A stretch of 64,000 nucleotides of DNA from a virus. Below are positions 1 through 8,655 of this stretch, one piece after another. The DNA lies in the IMG/VR virus record IMGVR_UViG_3300042451_001241, positions 27,802 to 91,801 of that record; one strand, 5' to 3'. Each line of letters opens with the position of its first letter. Positions within the stretch are counted from its first letter, which is position 1. The position numbers and the translations under genes are program-made. The notes beneath the pieces are model-generated. The model worked only from the letters and a program-made list of their open reading frames with translations. It was not told the origin of the DNA and ran no database searches.

Positions 1-825
1 TATGTTCCTGAGATTAAAGAAAAACTTATTAAAAATATAGGTAAGGTTGCAATTGTTATACCCACAAAAGGTAAAATTGAAATGTTATTCGATTGCATCA
101 ATTCTTTCTACGAACATTGTAATAAAAATATATTCAGTATTTTTATTGCCGATACAGGGTCAAGTGAAGAAGAAAAAACAAAAATTAAAAATTTTATTTC
201 TTCGCACGATAATATAAATTTAATAGAATATGATTACTATAACTTCGCTAAAATAAATAATGATGTTGTTAAAAATCATATTAGTAACGAATACGAATTT
301 ATCCTATTTTCAAATAACGACATTAAAGTTATGAATAACATTATCTATGGTATGTTAAAAATTTTTAAGGAAAATGTTAAAGTTGGAACCGTTGGGTGTA
401 GATTACATTATGAAAATAACACCATACAACATAATGGAATCTACGGAATTATAAATAAAAATAAAATATTTGGAGTTTCTCACATAGGACTTAATTGTTA
501 CTATAATTTTGATTTATCCATAAAAAAAGTTTTAGGTAATACCGGCGGATTATTAATGATTCGTAAAAATATTTTTGAAAAGTGTAATTTTTTTAATGAA
601 AAATATGTTAGCTGTTTTGAGGATGTTGAACTTAATATGTCTTGTATATTAAATGGTTTAGAAAATTATACTGATGGTAATTTGGTTGCGTACCATTACG
701 AATCTGTAAGTAGAAACGAGGACTCTGAAAATATAAATAAATTACACTATGATTATAAAAATAATCTATTACCTTTTGTTGTAAGTAATATCGAAAAATT
801 AAAAGATAAACTTCATTTCGAGTAA
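1..825 (+). CDS. Family 2 (GT-A) glycosyltransferase, 5' end cut by the window
   Basis: The reading frame is open from the first base, so the gene starts outside the window; the first ATG at 82 is internal. The visible N-terminus holds the GT2 signature VAIVIPTKG, then the acidic strand IADTGSSEE, an FSNNDIKV segment in the place of the DxD metal/nucleotide-sugar site, and a TGGLLMIRKN...FEDVELN region typical of the GT2 acceptor/catalytic part. It probably transfers a sugar from a nucleotide sugar in the cytoplasm. With two more glycosyltransferases nearby it may glycosylate virion proteins or modified bases; the substrate is not readable. No close promoter is visible. Confidence 0.8.
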   Translation, partial: YVPEIKEKLIKNIGKVAIVIPTKGKIEMLFDCINSFYEHCNKNIFSIFIADTGSSEEEKTKIKNFISSHDNINLIEYDYYNFAKINNDVVKNHISNEYEFILFSNNDIKVMNNIIYGMLKIFKENVKVGTVGCRLHYENNTIQHNGIYGIINKNKIFGVSHIGLNCYYNFDLSIKKVLGNTGGLLMIRKNIFEKCNFFNEKYVSCFEDVELNMSCILNGLENYTDGNLVAYHYESVSRNEDSENINKLHYDYKNNLLPFVVSNIEKLKDKLHFE

Positions 826-835
826 AAAATAATAT

Positions 836-1564
836 ATGACTCAAAAGAAAAAACCAAGTGTTCAAAACGATGAACAAAAAATTTATAAAACAAAAAAAGA
901 AATTATTTGTGAAATTGTAAAAAAGAAAACTAAACAAAAATTTTTAACTGAAAATCAAAAGAAATACTATGACACTCTATTAGACAATGAAATAACCATT
1001 TGCTCAGGTCCTGCGGGTACAGGTAAAAGTTACATTTCTATGAAGGCGGCTATTGATTTATTAGGTGACCCAACAACACCATATGAAAAGATAATAATTA
1101 TTAGACCCGTTGTTGAGGGTGGGGACTCCCGTTTAGGAAGTCTTCCCGGTACTTACGAGGAAAAAATGGAGCCTTATATTTTACCATCCTATTACTTATT
1201 AAATAAAATTATAGGTAAAGAATCGAGGGAAAAATTAAAAGATGCTGGTTTTATTGAGGTTCTATCTATTTCATACCTTAGAGGGTTTAACATAGACAAT
1301 GCGATTTGTGTGGTTGAGGAAAGTCAGAATACAACCCCGTTAGAAATGAAATTGATATTAACAAGGATTGGTTTTAATAGCAAATTTTTCATATCAGGAG
1401 ATATTGAACAATCGGACAAATTTAAAGATAAGGAGAAATCGGGTCTATATGACGCGATAAAACGACTTAATAATGTAAGAGGTATTGGAATCAGTACTTT
1501 TACTGATAGTGATGTCGTTAGAAATCCAATAATTAAAGAAATAATTAAACGTTACAACGATTAA
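836..1564 (+). CDS. phoH: PhoH-like P-loop ATPase
   Basis: A 242-residue protein of the PhoH family, common in T4-like phages of aquatic bacteria. The Walker A motif SGPAGTGKSYIS lies near residues 57-68. The Walker B segment reads AICVVEESQNT, with Glu where most family members have Asp (DEAQN). The C-terminal half keeps FFISGDIEQSD and the arginine-rich end expected of PhoH. The biochemical role of phage PhoH is unsettled; the family is linked to phosphate stress and to RNA helicase/RNase partners. It lies 10 nt after the glycosyltransferase and overlaps the convergent endonuclease gene by 4 nt at the stops. Confidence 0.9.
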   Translation: MTQKKKPSVQNDEQKIYKTKKEIICEIVKKKTKQKFLTENQKKYYDTLLDNEITICSGPAGTGKSYISMKAAIDLLGDPTTPYEKIIIIRPVVEGGDSRLGSLPGTYEEKMEPYILPSYYLLNKIIGKESREKLKDAGFIEVLSISYLRGFNIDNAICVVEESQNTTPLEMKLILTRIGFNSKFFISGDIEQSDKFKDKEKSGLYDAIKRLNNVRGIGISTFTDSDVVRNPIIKEIIKRYND

Positions 1565-2559
1565 TTTTTAATTCTTTTTAGGTTGTTCAATAAATATTCT
1601 AATTTATTTTTCTTAACATACAGATAAGTGCCACGATCTTTAGTGATTAATTCATTAAGATATTGGTACATATTTATTTTTTCAATTACTTCGTTTAATT
1701 CTCGTTTTTTCCTTCTACAACACATATGTTTGGTTAATTCGTCAATTAAACCCAATTTTGATATTTTAACATATACTGATTGTTCATTTTTATAAAAATC
1801 TTTAAAAGAGTTGTAGGATTTGGTAATTCTAATTAAATCGTCTATATCATATATTTTAGAATATGGATTATCTATGATAATATCATTAATTTCATTAACA
1901 GAAGTTTTTATTTTTAAATTTTCAATATTAAAAATTAATTGATTTTTAATGTCCGACTCATAATCTCTATTATTTTCGGTTATAGTTATTAATAAAATGT
2001 TATTTAATAAAGATAATTCATTTTTTAATTTATCTCTTACATTATCGATGTGCCACCCTTTACCGTTATACTCAAACCCAAGATTATAATCAGGTAAATA
2101 CACATCGATTTCGTAAGGATTTAATGTTTTTTTATCGTTATAAATTACATTATCGGTTTTATATAATTTAGAAACAATATCTTTAAGTATTAATTGTGGA
2201 ATACTAAATGATTTAGAAATCATATGAGAACAAATTTCATCCAAAATACCCTTTCTTCTTGAAGTTGAGTACGCTGCGGGGTCATTCTTTTGGAATTCTG
2301 ATCTGGTTTTATATTTTTTAGCGATTAATAACAACATATCATTATCCAAATCTCTACCAACCATTTTATTTCTCTTAGAAATACATTTTGATTTGTGTAT
2401 TTTTGATTTTAATAATCCTAATTTATTGGCCTTTAAATAAATAGATTGTTCAGTTCTACGTAAAACTTCACACAATTCGTAATTAAACATATCTGAATAA
2501 TTTTTCTTTAAAAAAATAATTTCTTCTTCAGACCAAATCTTTTTTTTATTTTCTTCCAT
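1561..2559 (-). CDS. Free-standing EDxHD (Vsr-fold) homing endonuclease
   Basis: A 332-residue protein. The N-terminus WSEEEIIFLKKNYSD resembles a SANT/Myb-type DNA-binding module. A central nuclease core carries NPYEIDVYLPDYNLGFEYNGKGWH (shown here as EIDVYLP and FEYNGKGWH), the conserved arrangement of EDxHD homing endonucleases with the very-short-patch-repair fold. Repeated helical DNA-binding units (VYVKISKLGL, TYLYVKKNKL) follow. It sits against the run of the surrounding plus-strand genes, tail to tail with phoH, as expected for a mobile endonuclease that cuts intron-less or endonuclease-less alleles. No flanking intron is evident. Target site unknown. Confidence 0.75.
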   Translation of the reverse strand: MEENKKKIWSEEEIIFLKKNYSDMFNYELCEVLRRTEQSIYLKANKLGLLKSKIHKSKCISKRNKMVGRDLDNDMLLLIAKKYKTRSEFQKNDPAAYSTSRRKGILDEICSHMISKSFSIPQLILKDIVSKLYKTDNVIYNDKKTLNPYEIDVYLPDYNLGFEYNGKGWHIDNVRDKLKNELSLLNNILLITITENNRDYESDIKNQLIFNIENLKIKTSVNEINDIIIDNPYSKIYDIDDLIRITKSYNSFKDFYKNEQSVYVKISKLGLIDELTKHMCCRRKKRELNEVIEKINMYQYLNELITKDRGTYLYVKKNKLEYLLNNLKRIKN

Positions 2560-2645
2560 ATATTAAATAAATATCCTAATTATTCTTTTTTTTCTAAAAT
2601 TAACAAAAAACTTTACATTTTTTTGTTAAACAATATAATTTGTTT

Positions 2646-3245
2646 ATGAGAATAGGAGTTGATGTTAATGGTGTATTAAGAAACACTATGGATAAAATCA
2701 CTCAGACATATCAAAAATTCCTAATAGACAAAACTGAAGGAATCGAGTCTGAAGAAGATTTTAAATATGAAATTAAATTACCAATTGAGTCTTTAGACTT
2801 GAAAGAACATTTTAATTTTAGAAATGATGAAGAATTATTTTCATTTCTTTATGAAGAATTTCCGATGGAAATATTTGGACATTCTCAATCAACAGAATAT
2901 TCATCATTTAATGATTTAAATCAAATTTATCTTAATATGAGAGATGATCACGATTTTGTCATTATATCAGATGAGATTGGTAAATCAAAACCGGCCACTT
3001 TATTTTTCCTATCTAAGTTCGGTTGTCTATTTGAAAAGGTAAAATTTTATAGTAATTACACAATTAATTCTATGTGGGAGGAAATTGATGTTTTACTTAC
3101 ATCAAATCCTTCCTTATTATTAGACTATCCGTCAGACAAAATTGTTATAAAATTTGAGACTGACTACAATAAACAAATTCAAAATCAAAATACGATTACA
3201 ACTATTAAAGATTTTGAAAACAAATTAAAAGAAGTAATATGTTAA
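2646..3245 (+). CDS. HAD-like phosphatase/nucleotidase
   Basis: 199 residues from ATG 2646; an upstream in-frame TTG at 2640 would add two residues but is the weaker start. The N-terminus RIGVDVNGVLRNT is a HAD-superfamily motif I of the DxNGxL type, with the nucleophile Asp in DVNG. A later VIISDEIGKSKPATLFFL segment fits motifs II/III (Ser/Thr and Lys). Family members dephosphorylate nucleotides or protein-linked phosphates; the substrate here is unknown. A T-rich promoter-like stretch lies upstream (2611-2645). The gene overlaps the next by 7 nt. Confidence 0.65.
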   Translation: MRIGVDVNGVLRNTMDKITQTYQKFLIDKTEGIESEEDFKYEIKLPIESLDLKEHFNFRNDEELFSFLYEEFPMEIFGHSQSTEYSSFNDLNQIYLNMRDDHDFVIISDEIGKSKPATLFFLSKFGCLFEKVKFYSNYTINSMWEEIDVLLTSNPSLLLDYPSDKIVIKFETDYNKQIQNQNTITTIKDFENKLKEVIC

Positions 3246-3514
3246 AAATTTTAGGTGACCACTACTATTTCGATTTAGATGAAATTGAGGATTTCATAAA
3301 TGTAGACCCTATAGAAAGCGAATTTTCGGGAGACACTACAAACCAAATATCTGTGGTTAAATATGAGATGGTAAAAATGTTAATTGATACGGTTTTAACT
3401 GAAGACGCTGAGGTGGATGAAACGTTAGGTTTAAAAGGAACTAACGATTTATCAATACCTTTTAAATTATCATTTAACTCTTTATTAAATAAAAAATTAA
3501 TAAACAAATATTAA
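3239..3514 (+). CDS. Small acidic hypothetical protein
   Basis: 91 residues, acidic in the first two thirds (YFDLDEIEDF, TEDAEVDETL) with a basic end. No recognisable domain. The 7-nt overlap with the HAD-like gene and the 3-nt gap to the glycosyltransferase gene show cotranscription and translational coupling. Reality as a gene is supported by this tight packing rather than by homology. Confidence 0.6.
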   Translation: MLKILGDHYYFDLDEIEDFINVDPIESEFSGDTTNQISVVKYEMVKMLIDTVLTEDAEVDETLGLKGTNDLSIPFKLSFNSLLNKKLINKY

Positions 3515-3517
3515 ATT

Positions 3518-4582
3518 ATGAATCAAGAACAAACATCAAAACTGGAATTATCAGTTAAAAATTTAAAAGAAAAAAAATCGAGAATTTATCTTTTGGTTCA
3601 GGACACAAAAGGTAATGCGAAAGCCTCAATTGGTTACATTTACAATTTAGGTATGTCGTTATTAAAATCGGGTTACAATGTTATTATGTTACACGAAAAA
3701 CCTGATTATACTGGAGTATCTGGGTGGTTAGGGTCTGAATATATGGAAAAATTACCTCATAAAGCTATTGAGGGACAAAATTTGGAAGTTGCACCTGAAG
3801 ACTTTATTATTATCCCCGAATTATTTGGATTTGTAATGAGTCAGATAGCAAATTTACCTTGTGGTAAGATTATTTTGTGTCAAGCGTACGACCATATGTT
3901 AGAAACATTACAACCAGGTCAAACTTGGACTCAACACGGATTTTATAAATGTATTACAACTTCTGAGATTCAAAAAGAATATCTTGAAAGTGTTATGAGA
4001 AACGTTTCTTATGATGTTTTAAAACCTTTTATTTCTGAACATTTTGTTCCAAGTAATTATCCTGCAAAACCAATTATCGCAATCCACTCAAGAGAACAAA
4101 GAGATACTTCAAACTTTATTAAGACTTTTTATATTAAATTCCCTCAATACAGATGGATTACATTTAAAGATATGAGAGGGTTGTCTCAAAAAGAATTTGC
4201 AAAAAATTTAAAAGATTGTTTTGTTTCAATATGGGTTGACGAGACAAGTGCTTATGGAACATTTCCTTTAGAATCTATGAAGTCAGGAGTTCCTGTTATT
4301 GGATTAGTACCTAATTTAGTACCTAGTTGGATGAATGAAGATAATGGATTATGGATTAATAATAAAAATCAATTGGTTGATTTTACTTCCCAATTTTTAC
4401 AGAATTGGTTAGAAGATAATGTTAGTGAAGGTTTATTCGAAGGGATGAAAAAGACCGTATCTGAGTTACCGACAGAACAAGAATTTTATTCAAAATCGGT
4501 AGAATTATTTGAATCATATATTAACAAAAGATTAGAATCTTTTGAAGAACAATTAAATAAACTTCAAGCAGTAGAACAATAA
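3518..4582 (+). CDS. GT-B fold glycosyltransferase (family 4-like)
   Basis: 354 residues. The first half has a Rossmann-type beginning (RIYLLVQDTKGNAKASIG...NLGMSLLKSGYNVIMLHE) typical of GT-B enzymes. The second half contains the donor-binding signature YGTFPLESMKSGVPVIG followed by NGLWINNKNQLVDF, the usual GT4 E-x7-E-like region. It overlaps by one base (ATG/TAA sharing) with the GT2 gene downstream, so the two probably act on one glycan. Target may be virion glycoprotein, lipid or DNA; not decided by sequence. Confidence 0.75.
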   Translation: MNQEQTSKLELSVKNLKEKKSRIYLLVQDTKGNAKASIGYIYNLGMSLLKSGYNVIMLHEKPDYTGVSGWLGSEYMEKLPHKAIEGQNLEVAPEDFIIIPELFGFVMSQIANLPCGKIILCQAYDHMLETLQPGQTWTQHGFYKCITTSEIQKEYLESVMRNVSYDVLKPFISEHFVPSNYPAKPIIAIHSREQRDTSNFIKTFYIKFPQYRWITFKDMRGLSQKEFAKNLKDCFVSIWVDETSAYGTFPLESMKSGVPVIGLVPNLVPSWMNEDNGLWINNKNQLVDFTSQFLQNWLEDNVSEGLFEGMKKTVSELPTEQEFYSKSVELFESYINKRLESFEEQLNKLQAVEQ

Positions 4583-5385
4583 TGGAAAAATTTGACGTAT
4601 CGGTAGTATTACCAATTAAATCTTCATCAAACGTATGGTTTGAAGATTACTTTAAAAAATGTATAGAATCTTTAAAACAACAAGTTATAGGGATTAATGA
4701 ACTAATTATAGTTCACACTAATGAAACTTCACTAGTCGAATATCTTAACCAATTTGATTTTGGTGATATCAATGTTGTAAAAATTGAATGGACTAAAGAA
4801 CCTAATTATTCAGGACAAGTTAACTTTGGAGTTAGAAGTGCCAAATCTAAATGGGTATCATTATTTGAATTTGACGATGAGTATTCTAAAATTTGGTTCA
4901 AAAACGTTAAAAAGTTTTCAGAATCTTACCCTGATGTTGACGCGTTTTTACCGATTGTTATTGATACAGATAATAAAGAATCATTTGCAGGATTTACAAA
5001 TGAGGCGACATTTGCACTTAACATTTCTTCTGAAATGGGTTTATTAACAAACGAAACATTACAAAATTATCAAAACTTCCAAACATCAGGAATGGTTATT
5101 AAAAAATCGTCTTTCGTTGATTTTGGACTTTTTAAACCTTCATTTAAATTAACATTTGGTTATGAGTTCTTTCTAAGAATGACTCATAATTCTGTTAAAT
5201 TTTTGACAATACCAAGAATTGGATACAAACATACTAATTTAAGAGAAGGTTCTATATTCTGGAACTACAAAAATGGTGACAATATTTTGACTGATAGTGA
5301 GGTTAAATTTTGGATTGACTCGGCAAAAAAAGAATATTTCTTTATTAATGATAGAGCCATAAAATACGAACCTAGTGAAGTTTAA
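4582..5385 (+). CDS. Family 2 (GT-A) glycosyltransferase
   Basis: 267 residues. The N-terminal VSVVLPIKSSS strand, ELIIVHTNETS, NFGVRSAKSKWVSLFEFDDEYS with the acidic metal site FDDE, and the TSGMVIKKSSFVDFGLFKPSF acceptor region are in the normal GT2 order. Start overlaps the GT-B gene stop and its own stop overlaps the sigma gene start, so all three are translated as one operon. Acceptor unknown. Confidence 0.8.
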   Translation: MEKFDVSVVLPIKSSSNVWFEDYFKKCIESLKQQVIGINELIIVHTNETSLVEYLNQFDFGDINVVKIEWTKEPNYSGQVNFGVRSAKSKWVSLFEFDDEYSKIWFKNVKKFSESYPDVDAFLPIVIDTDNKESFAGFTNEATFALNISSEMGLLTNETLQNYQNFQTSGMVIKKSSFVDFGLFKPSFKLTFGYEFFLRMTHNSVKFLTIPRIGYKHTNLREGSIFWNYKNGDNILTDSEVKFWIDSAKKEYFFINDRAIKYEPSEV

Positions 5386-6134
5386 TGTCAGAAAATACTC
5401 CACAAATATTAGAAACTGGTTTCGAAGTTAAGAAGAAAGGTCGAAAACCAACTCAAACTAATTATTTTGATGTCCGAGAGGAAATGGCCGTTATAAGATT
5501 CTTAGAGGCCACTTCCTTAGAGGATAGAAATAAAATATATAATGAGTTTTTAAGAAAACCTTTAGACAAAATGATATCTTCAATTATTAGAAGATATAAA
5601 TTATATAGAAAAGATATGGATTTTTATGAAATCCATATAGATACTCACTCCTTCCTTATGACAAAACTTGAGAAGTTTAAACCGTCAAAAGAGAAAAAAG
5701 CGTATTCTTATTTTGGTACGATATGTAAGAATTACCTTATGGGTCAAATAATAAAAGACCAAAAAGAAACTAATCGTAAAATATCTTACGAAGACATTTC
5801 ATCTGATTTAGAAAACAATGAAGAATTCTCATATACTATAGATAGGGAACATATGGACTCTGAATTAGTAATTAAAAATTTTTTAAAGGAACTTGATTTA
5901 TTTTTGATTAAAAAAGATTTAACCGAAAATGAAGTTAAATTGGGTAAGGCGTTATATGATATATTTGAAGATTATGATGATATTTTTATCGGTAATGATA
6001 ATAATAAATTTAATAAAAATATTATTTTATTATCAATAAGAGAAATGACTAATCTAAGTACCAAAGAAATTAGGAATTCAATGAAAAAATATAAAATAAT
6101 ATATGAGAACCTAATTCAAAATATGGTAAAATAA
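5385..6134 (+). CDS. gp55-like RNA polymerase sigma factor for late transcription
   Basis: 249 residues. Residues about 55-130 match the T4 gp55-type minimal sigma region 2: LDKMISSIIRRYKLYRKDMDFYEI, then HSFLMTKLEKFKPSKEKKAYSYFGTICKNYLMGQII (cited in parts), with the aromatic/basic helix that opens the -10 element. The C-terminus ends in a helical segment (LSTKEIRNSMKKYKIIYENL). In T4 this factor works with a sliding clamp to drive late promoters. The ATATTTAT boxes found before structural genes here are its obvious candidate targets. Encoded at the end of the glycosyltransferase operon. Confidence 0.75.
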   Translation: MSENTPQILETGFEVKKKGRKPTQTNYFDVREEMAVIRFLEATSLEDRNKIYNEFLRKPLDKMISSIIRRYKLYRKDMDFYEIHIDTHSFLMTKLEKFKPSKEKKAYSYFGTICKNYLMGQIIKDQKETNRKISYEDISSDLENNEEFSYTIDREHMDSELVIKNFLKELDLFLIKKDLTENEVKLGKALYDIFEDYDDIFIGNDNNKFNKNIILLSIREMTNLSTKEIRNSMKKYKIIYENLIQNMVK

Positions 6135-6141
6135 TATTTAT
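6134..6141 (+). promoter_or_regulatory. ATATTTAT box, candidate late promoter
   Basis: Coding-strand ATATTTAT 5 nt before the ATG of the 6147 gene, overlapping the stop of the sigma gene. Confidence 0.5.
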
Positions 6142-6146
6142 ACATT

Positions 6147-6518
6147 ATGGGAAGACCTCCAAAAAAAGAAATAAATTTAACTAAAGAATCTATTTTATCT
6201 CTAATGCAAGAGATTTATAATGAATTGGTAGAACAAAGAACTACCGCCATTAGGATTCAAAATAAAATGTTGGCGATGATGAAAGAACCTGAAGATATGA
6301 CCCTAATAGGCCCTGTAATCGAGAAACAACAAAAAATAGTGAATGATTGTGTCGATAAAAAATTGGCACTTTCTAAACTACAATCCAGTATTTGGGAGAA
6401 AACGAATTCAACCCAAGAATCGTTTTCTCTATCTGATTTAGATGTTGACGATAACATATTATCAGAGTTAATTAACAAAGACGTTGATAACAATACACCT
6501 TTTAAAATGAAAAAATAA
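6147..6518 (+). CDS. Hypothetical helical protein, probable virion/packaging operon member
   Basis: 123 residues, mostly predicted helix and coiled-coil-like (ESILSLMQEIYNELVEQRTTAIRIQNKMLAMM). No family recognised. Its size and helical centre would also fit a small terminase subunit, but no defining motif supports that. It starts a run of plus-strand structural genes right after an ATATTTAT box and shares its stop with the next start. Confidence 0.55.
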   Translation: MGRPPKKEINLTKESILSLMQEIYNELVEQRTTAIRIQNKMLAMMKEPEDMTLIGPVIEKQQKIVNDCVDKKLALSKLQSSIWEKTNSTQESFSLSDLDVDDNILSELINKDVDNNTPFKMKK

Positions 6519-8434
6519 TGTCTTTAGATTTAGAAAATGATTATAAAAAGGCTAAGGATAAGGTTAAATCTATAAAAAATTATAAAGATTTACAGAATCA
6601 GTATTCTAAACTTAAAAAAAAGGCGGTCAATTCTTTTGAGGAAAGTAAGGTTAAAACAAACAAAAAACTTTCAAATACAAAAAAAAACGCCGATGACATA
6701 ACTCAAAAGTCAAAAAAATTTAAAAAAAATCTTAAAACTCAATTTGAACATTTATTAGAAGTATTAACACTAACAAATGAAAATGGTGGTAATACATACA
6801 ATTATATTAAGAGAACTTTTTTAAAGGCTTTAAATAATATTGAACCTAAAGTTTTAGATATTCTATATAAAGAAATTTTTAAGGTGGTTGGTTGTGATCA
6901 GCAACAAGCGTTCAATCAAAACACTACCGTTTATATTAAAGTTAAATCTATCGATTTATCCGATTTATTAAAAATAGACCCTAACGATATTGAGGGTAAA
7001 TGTTTATATGAAAAAAGAACATTAGCCCCTAACGACAGACCAAACTCAACTAATAAAGAGTTATATAACAGAATACAATTTCCTGGTGTTAGTTTTAATT
7101 CACAATACGGGACTGATTATTTAGGTAAATCAAATCAACCATTATTCGATATAACATTTTTAGAATCGCATCCAGTTACAGGAGAAGGTGGAGGGTGGTA
7201 TAAAGTAGATATTAGAAATAGAGGAGGTAGGTTTTTAATTTCTGAGTTTTTATTAGATTATTTCAAAACTATTAAAGTTGTTGAATTTGAGAATATTGTT
7301 GCGTCAATTATGGAACAACTTACCGGAATGATTTCTATCAGTATTGGTGCGGGGCAGTTTCAAATTGAAGATATGACAAAATTCCAAATAATATTACAAA
7401 GAATTTTAGGTTTATGTTTTGATGAAGATAAAGAAATAAATGTTAGTGGGAACGCTAAAGTTAGTGAGTTGGATGGGGCTGACGATTCGTTTTTTGAATT
7501 TACGGATAATGATTTATCCACAATTGAGGAAAGAGTTGCGAATATAAGAAATGGTGTTGTTAAATTTTTGGAATGTGACTATGTGGATATTCCTGTTGAC
7601 TCAAATGCAATTATAAATTCCTTAAATAATTTAGTATTTGTTGAGGGTAATAATTTAATTGACGAGGCCGATAATCTAACTAATCAAGTAAACAATGACC
7701 CACAATTTAATGGGTTCGATATACAGGCAACTTTAAATGTTAATTTTGTAAAACTTATGTCCCAAGGACTAATAGTTTCGTTATTATCTCCTAAAGTGTT
7801 ACTACCTATTTATATCGCATTTAAAGGTTTGGGTAATGATATTGTGGACATCATTGATTCATTTGTACAATTCACAAGACAATTCTACGGATTAGTTGTT
7901 AATTTGGTCTCTAAGGTAGGAGCACTTTTTATTGAGGAATTATTTGAATTAATTAAAAAAGATATTAAAGTACTAGTTCAACAAGTTATTTCGGATATTC
8001 TTAAAGAAAGTAACAATAAAAAACTCAAAATGATTGCTAAATTAACCGAGATATTAATAGTTGTTGCTAACCTAATTCAGGACTGGAGAAAGTGTAAAAG
8101 TGTTATAGATGATATTTTATCCTTATTAAAATTAATACCAAATAATCCGAACGGAGTTCCATTACCATTATTAATACTTTCAAAATTTTTAGATGGGTAT
8201 TCCGAGACAAGAGCATTTATAGGGATGATAGACGAATTTCAAAGTTTGGGAATTCCAACAGGGACTTTACCTGATGGTAGTCCTAATTTAGATTTATTGT
8301 CTCGTTTTGGACAGATGAAGGCTATGGCAAGTGAAGAAGCGGAAAACGGTAGAACAGATATACCAATACCATCATTAATTGTTGCACCAACATTAGTTAC
8401 CTTTCCCTTAACGACATCAGGTAAAAAGTTTTAA
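6518..8434 (+). CDS. Putative virion structural protein
   Basis: 638 residues. The first ~80 are lysine-rich and coiled-coil-like (KKAKDKVKSIKNYKDLQNQY). A beta-rich middle follows (TVYIKVKSIDLSDLL, FPGVSFNSQYGTDYL). Residues about 415-520 are unusually hydrophobic helices (LIVSLLSPKVLLPIYIAF, LVVNLVSKVGALFIEELF), compatible with a tail-interior or membrane-interacting part. Position between a helical protein and the gp5-like baseplate gene suggests a tail/baseplate component. No homolog is recognised with certainty. Confidence 0.6.
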   Translation: MSLDLENDYKKAKDKVKSIKNYKDLQNQYSKLKKKAVNSFEESKVKTNKKLSNTKKNADDITQKSKKFKKNLKTQFEHLLEVLTLTNENGGNTYNYIKRTFLKALNNIEPKVLDILYKEIFKVVGCDQQQAFNQNTTVYIKVKSIDLSDLLKIDPNDIEGKCLYEKRTLAPNDRPNSTNKELYNRIQFPGVSFNSQYGTDYLGKSNQPLFDITFLESHPVTGEGGGWYKVDIRNRGGRFLISEFLLDYFKTIKVVEFENIVASIMEQLTGMISISIGAGQFQIEDMTKFQIILQRILGLCFDEDKEINVSGNAKVSELDGADDSFFEFTDNDLSTIEERVANIRNGVVKFLECDYVDIPVDSNAIINSLNNLVFVEGNNLIDEADNLTNQVNNDPQFNGFDIQATLNVNFVKLMSQGLIVSLLSPKVLLPIYIAFKGLGNDIVDIIDSFVQFTRQFYGLVVNLVSKVGALFIEELFELIKKDIKVLVQQVISDILKESNNKKLKMIAKLTEILIVVANLIQDWRKCKSVIDDILSLLKLIPNNPNGVPLPLLILSKFLDGYSETRAFIGMIDEFQSLGIPTGTLPDGSPNLDLLSRFGQMKAMASEEAENGRTDIPIPSLIVAPTLVTFPLTTSGKKF

Positions 8435-8436
8435 TT

Positions 8437-8655
8437 ATGACAAAAAAAGAACAGGCAGAAAAAGTTTTAAAAATTGTTAAAGATTATAAATCATCTAATA
8501 ACAAAGATTTAATATTTGCGTTAGACTTTATAAAAGAGGATTTTGAGGAAACCAAATCAAATTTAATCAGAATGACAAATCATTTAGATAAATTAGAAAA
8601 CACTTATAATTTAATTCTTAAAGAATACGAAGAAAGGACTAAGACTAATGAATAA
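8437..8655 (+). CDS. Small coiled-coil hypothetical protein
   Basis: 72 residues, highly charged, entirely helix-compatible with heptad-like leucines (LIRMTNHLDKLENTYNLILKEY). It starts 2 nt after the previous stop and overlaps the next gene by 8 nt. Function unknown; a small baseplate or chaperone-like partner of the neighbouring virion proteins is plausible. Confidence 0.55.
   Translation: MTKKEQAEKVLKIVKDYKSSNNKDLIFALDFIKEDFEETKSNLIRMTNHLDKLENTYNLILKEYEERTKTNE

Noticed and set aside
6147-6518. Small terminase subunit
   Set aside because: Helical and of fitting size, but it is far from terL, on the other strand, and shows no defining motif.
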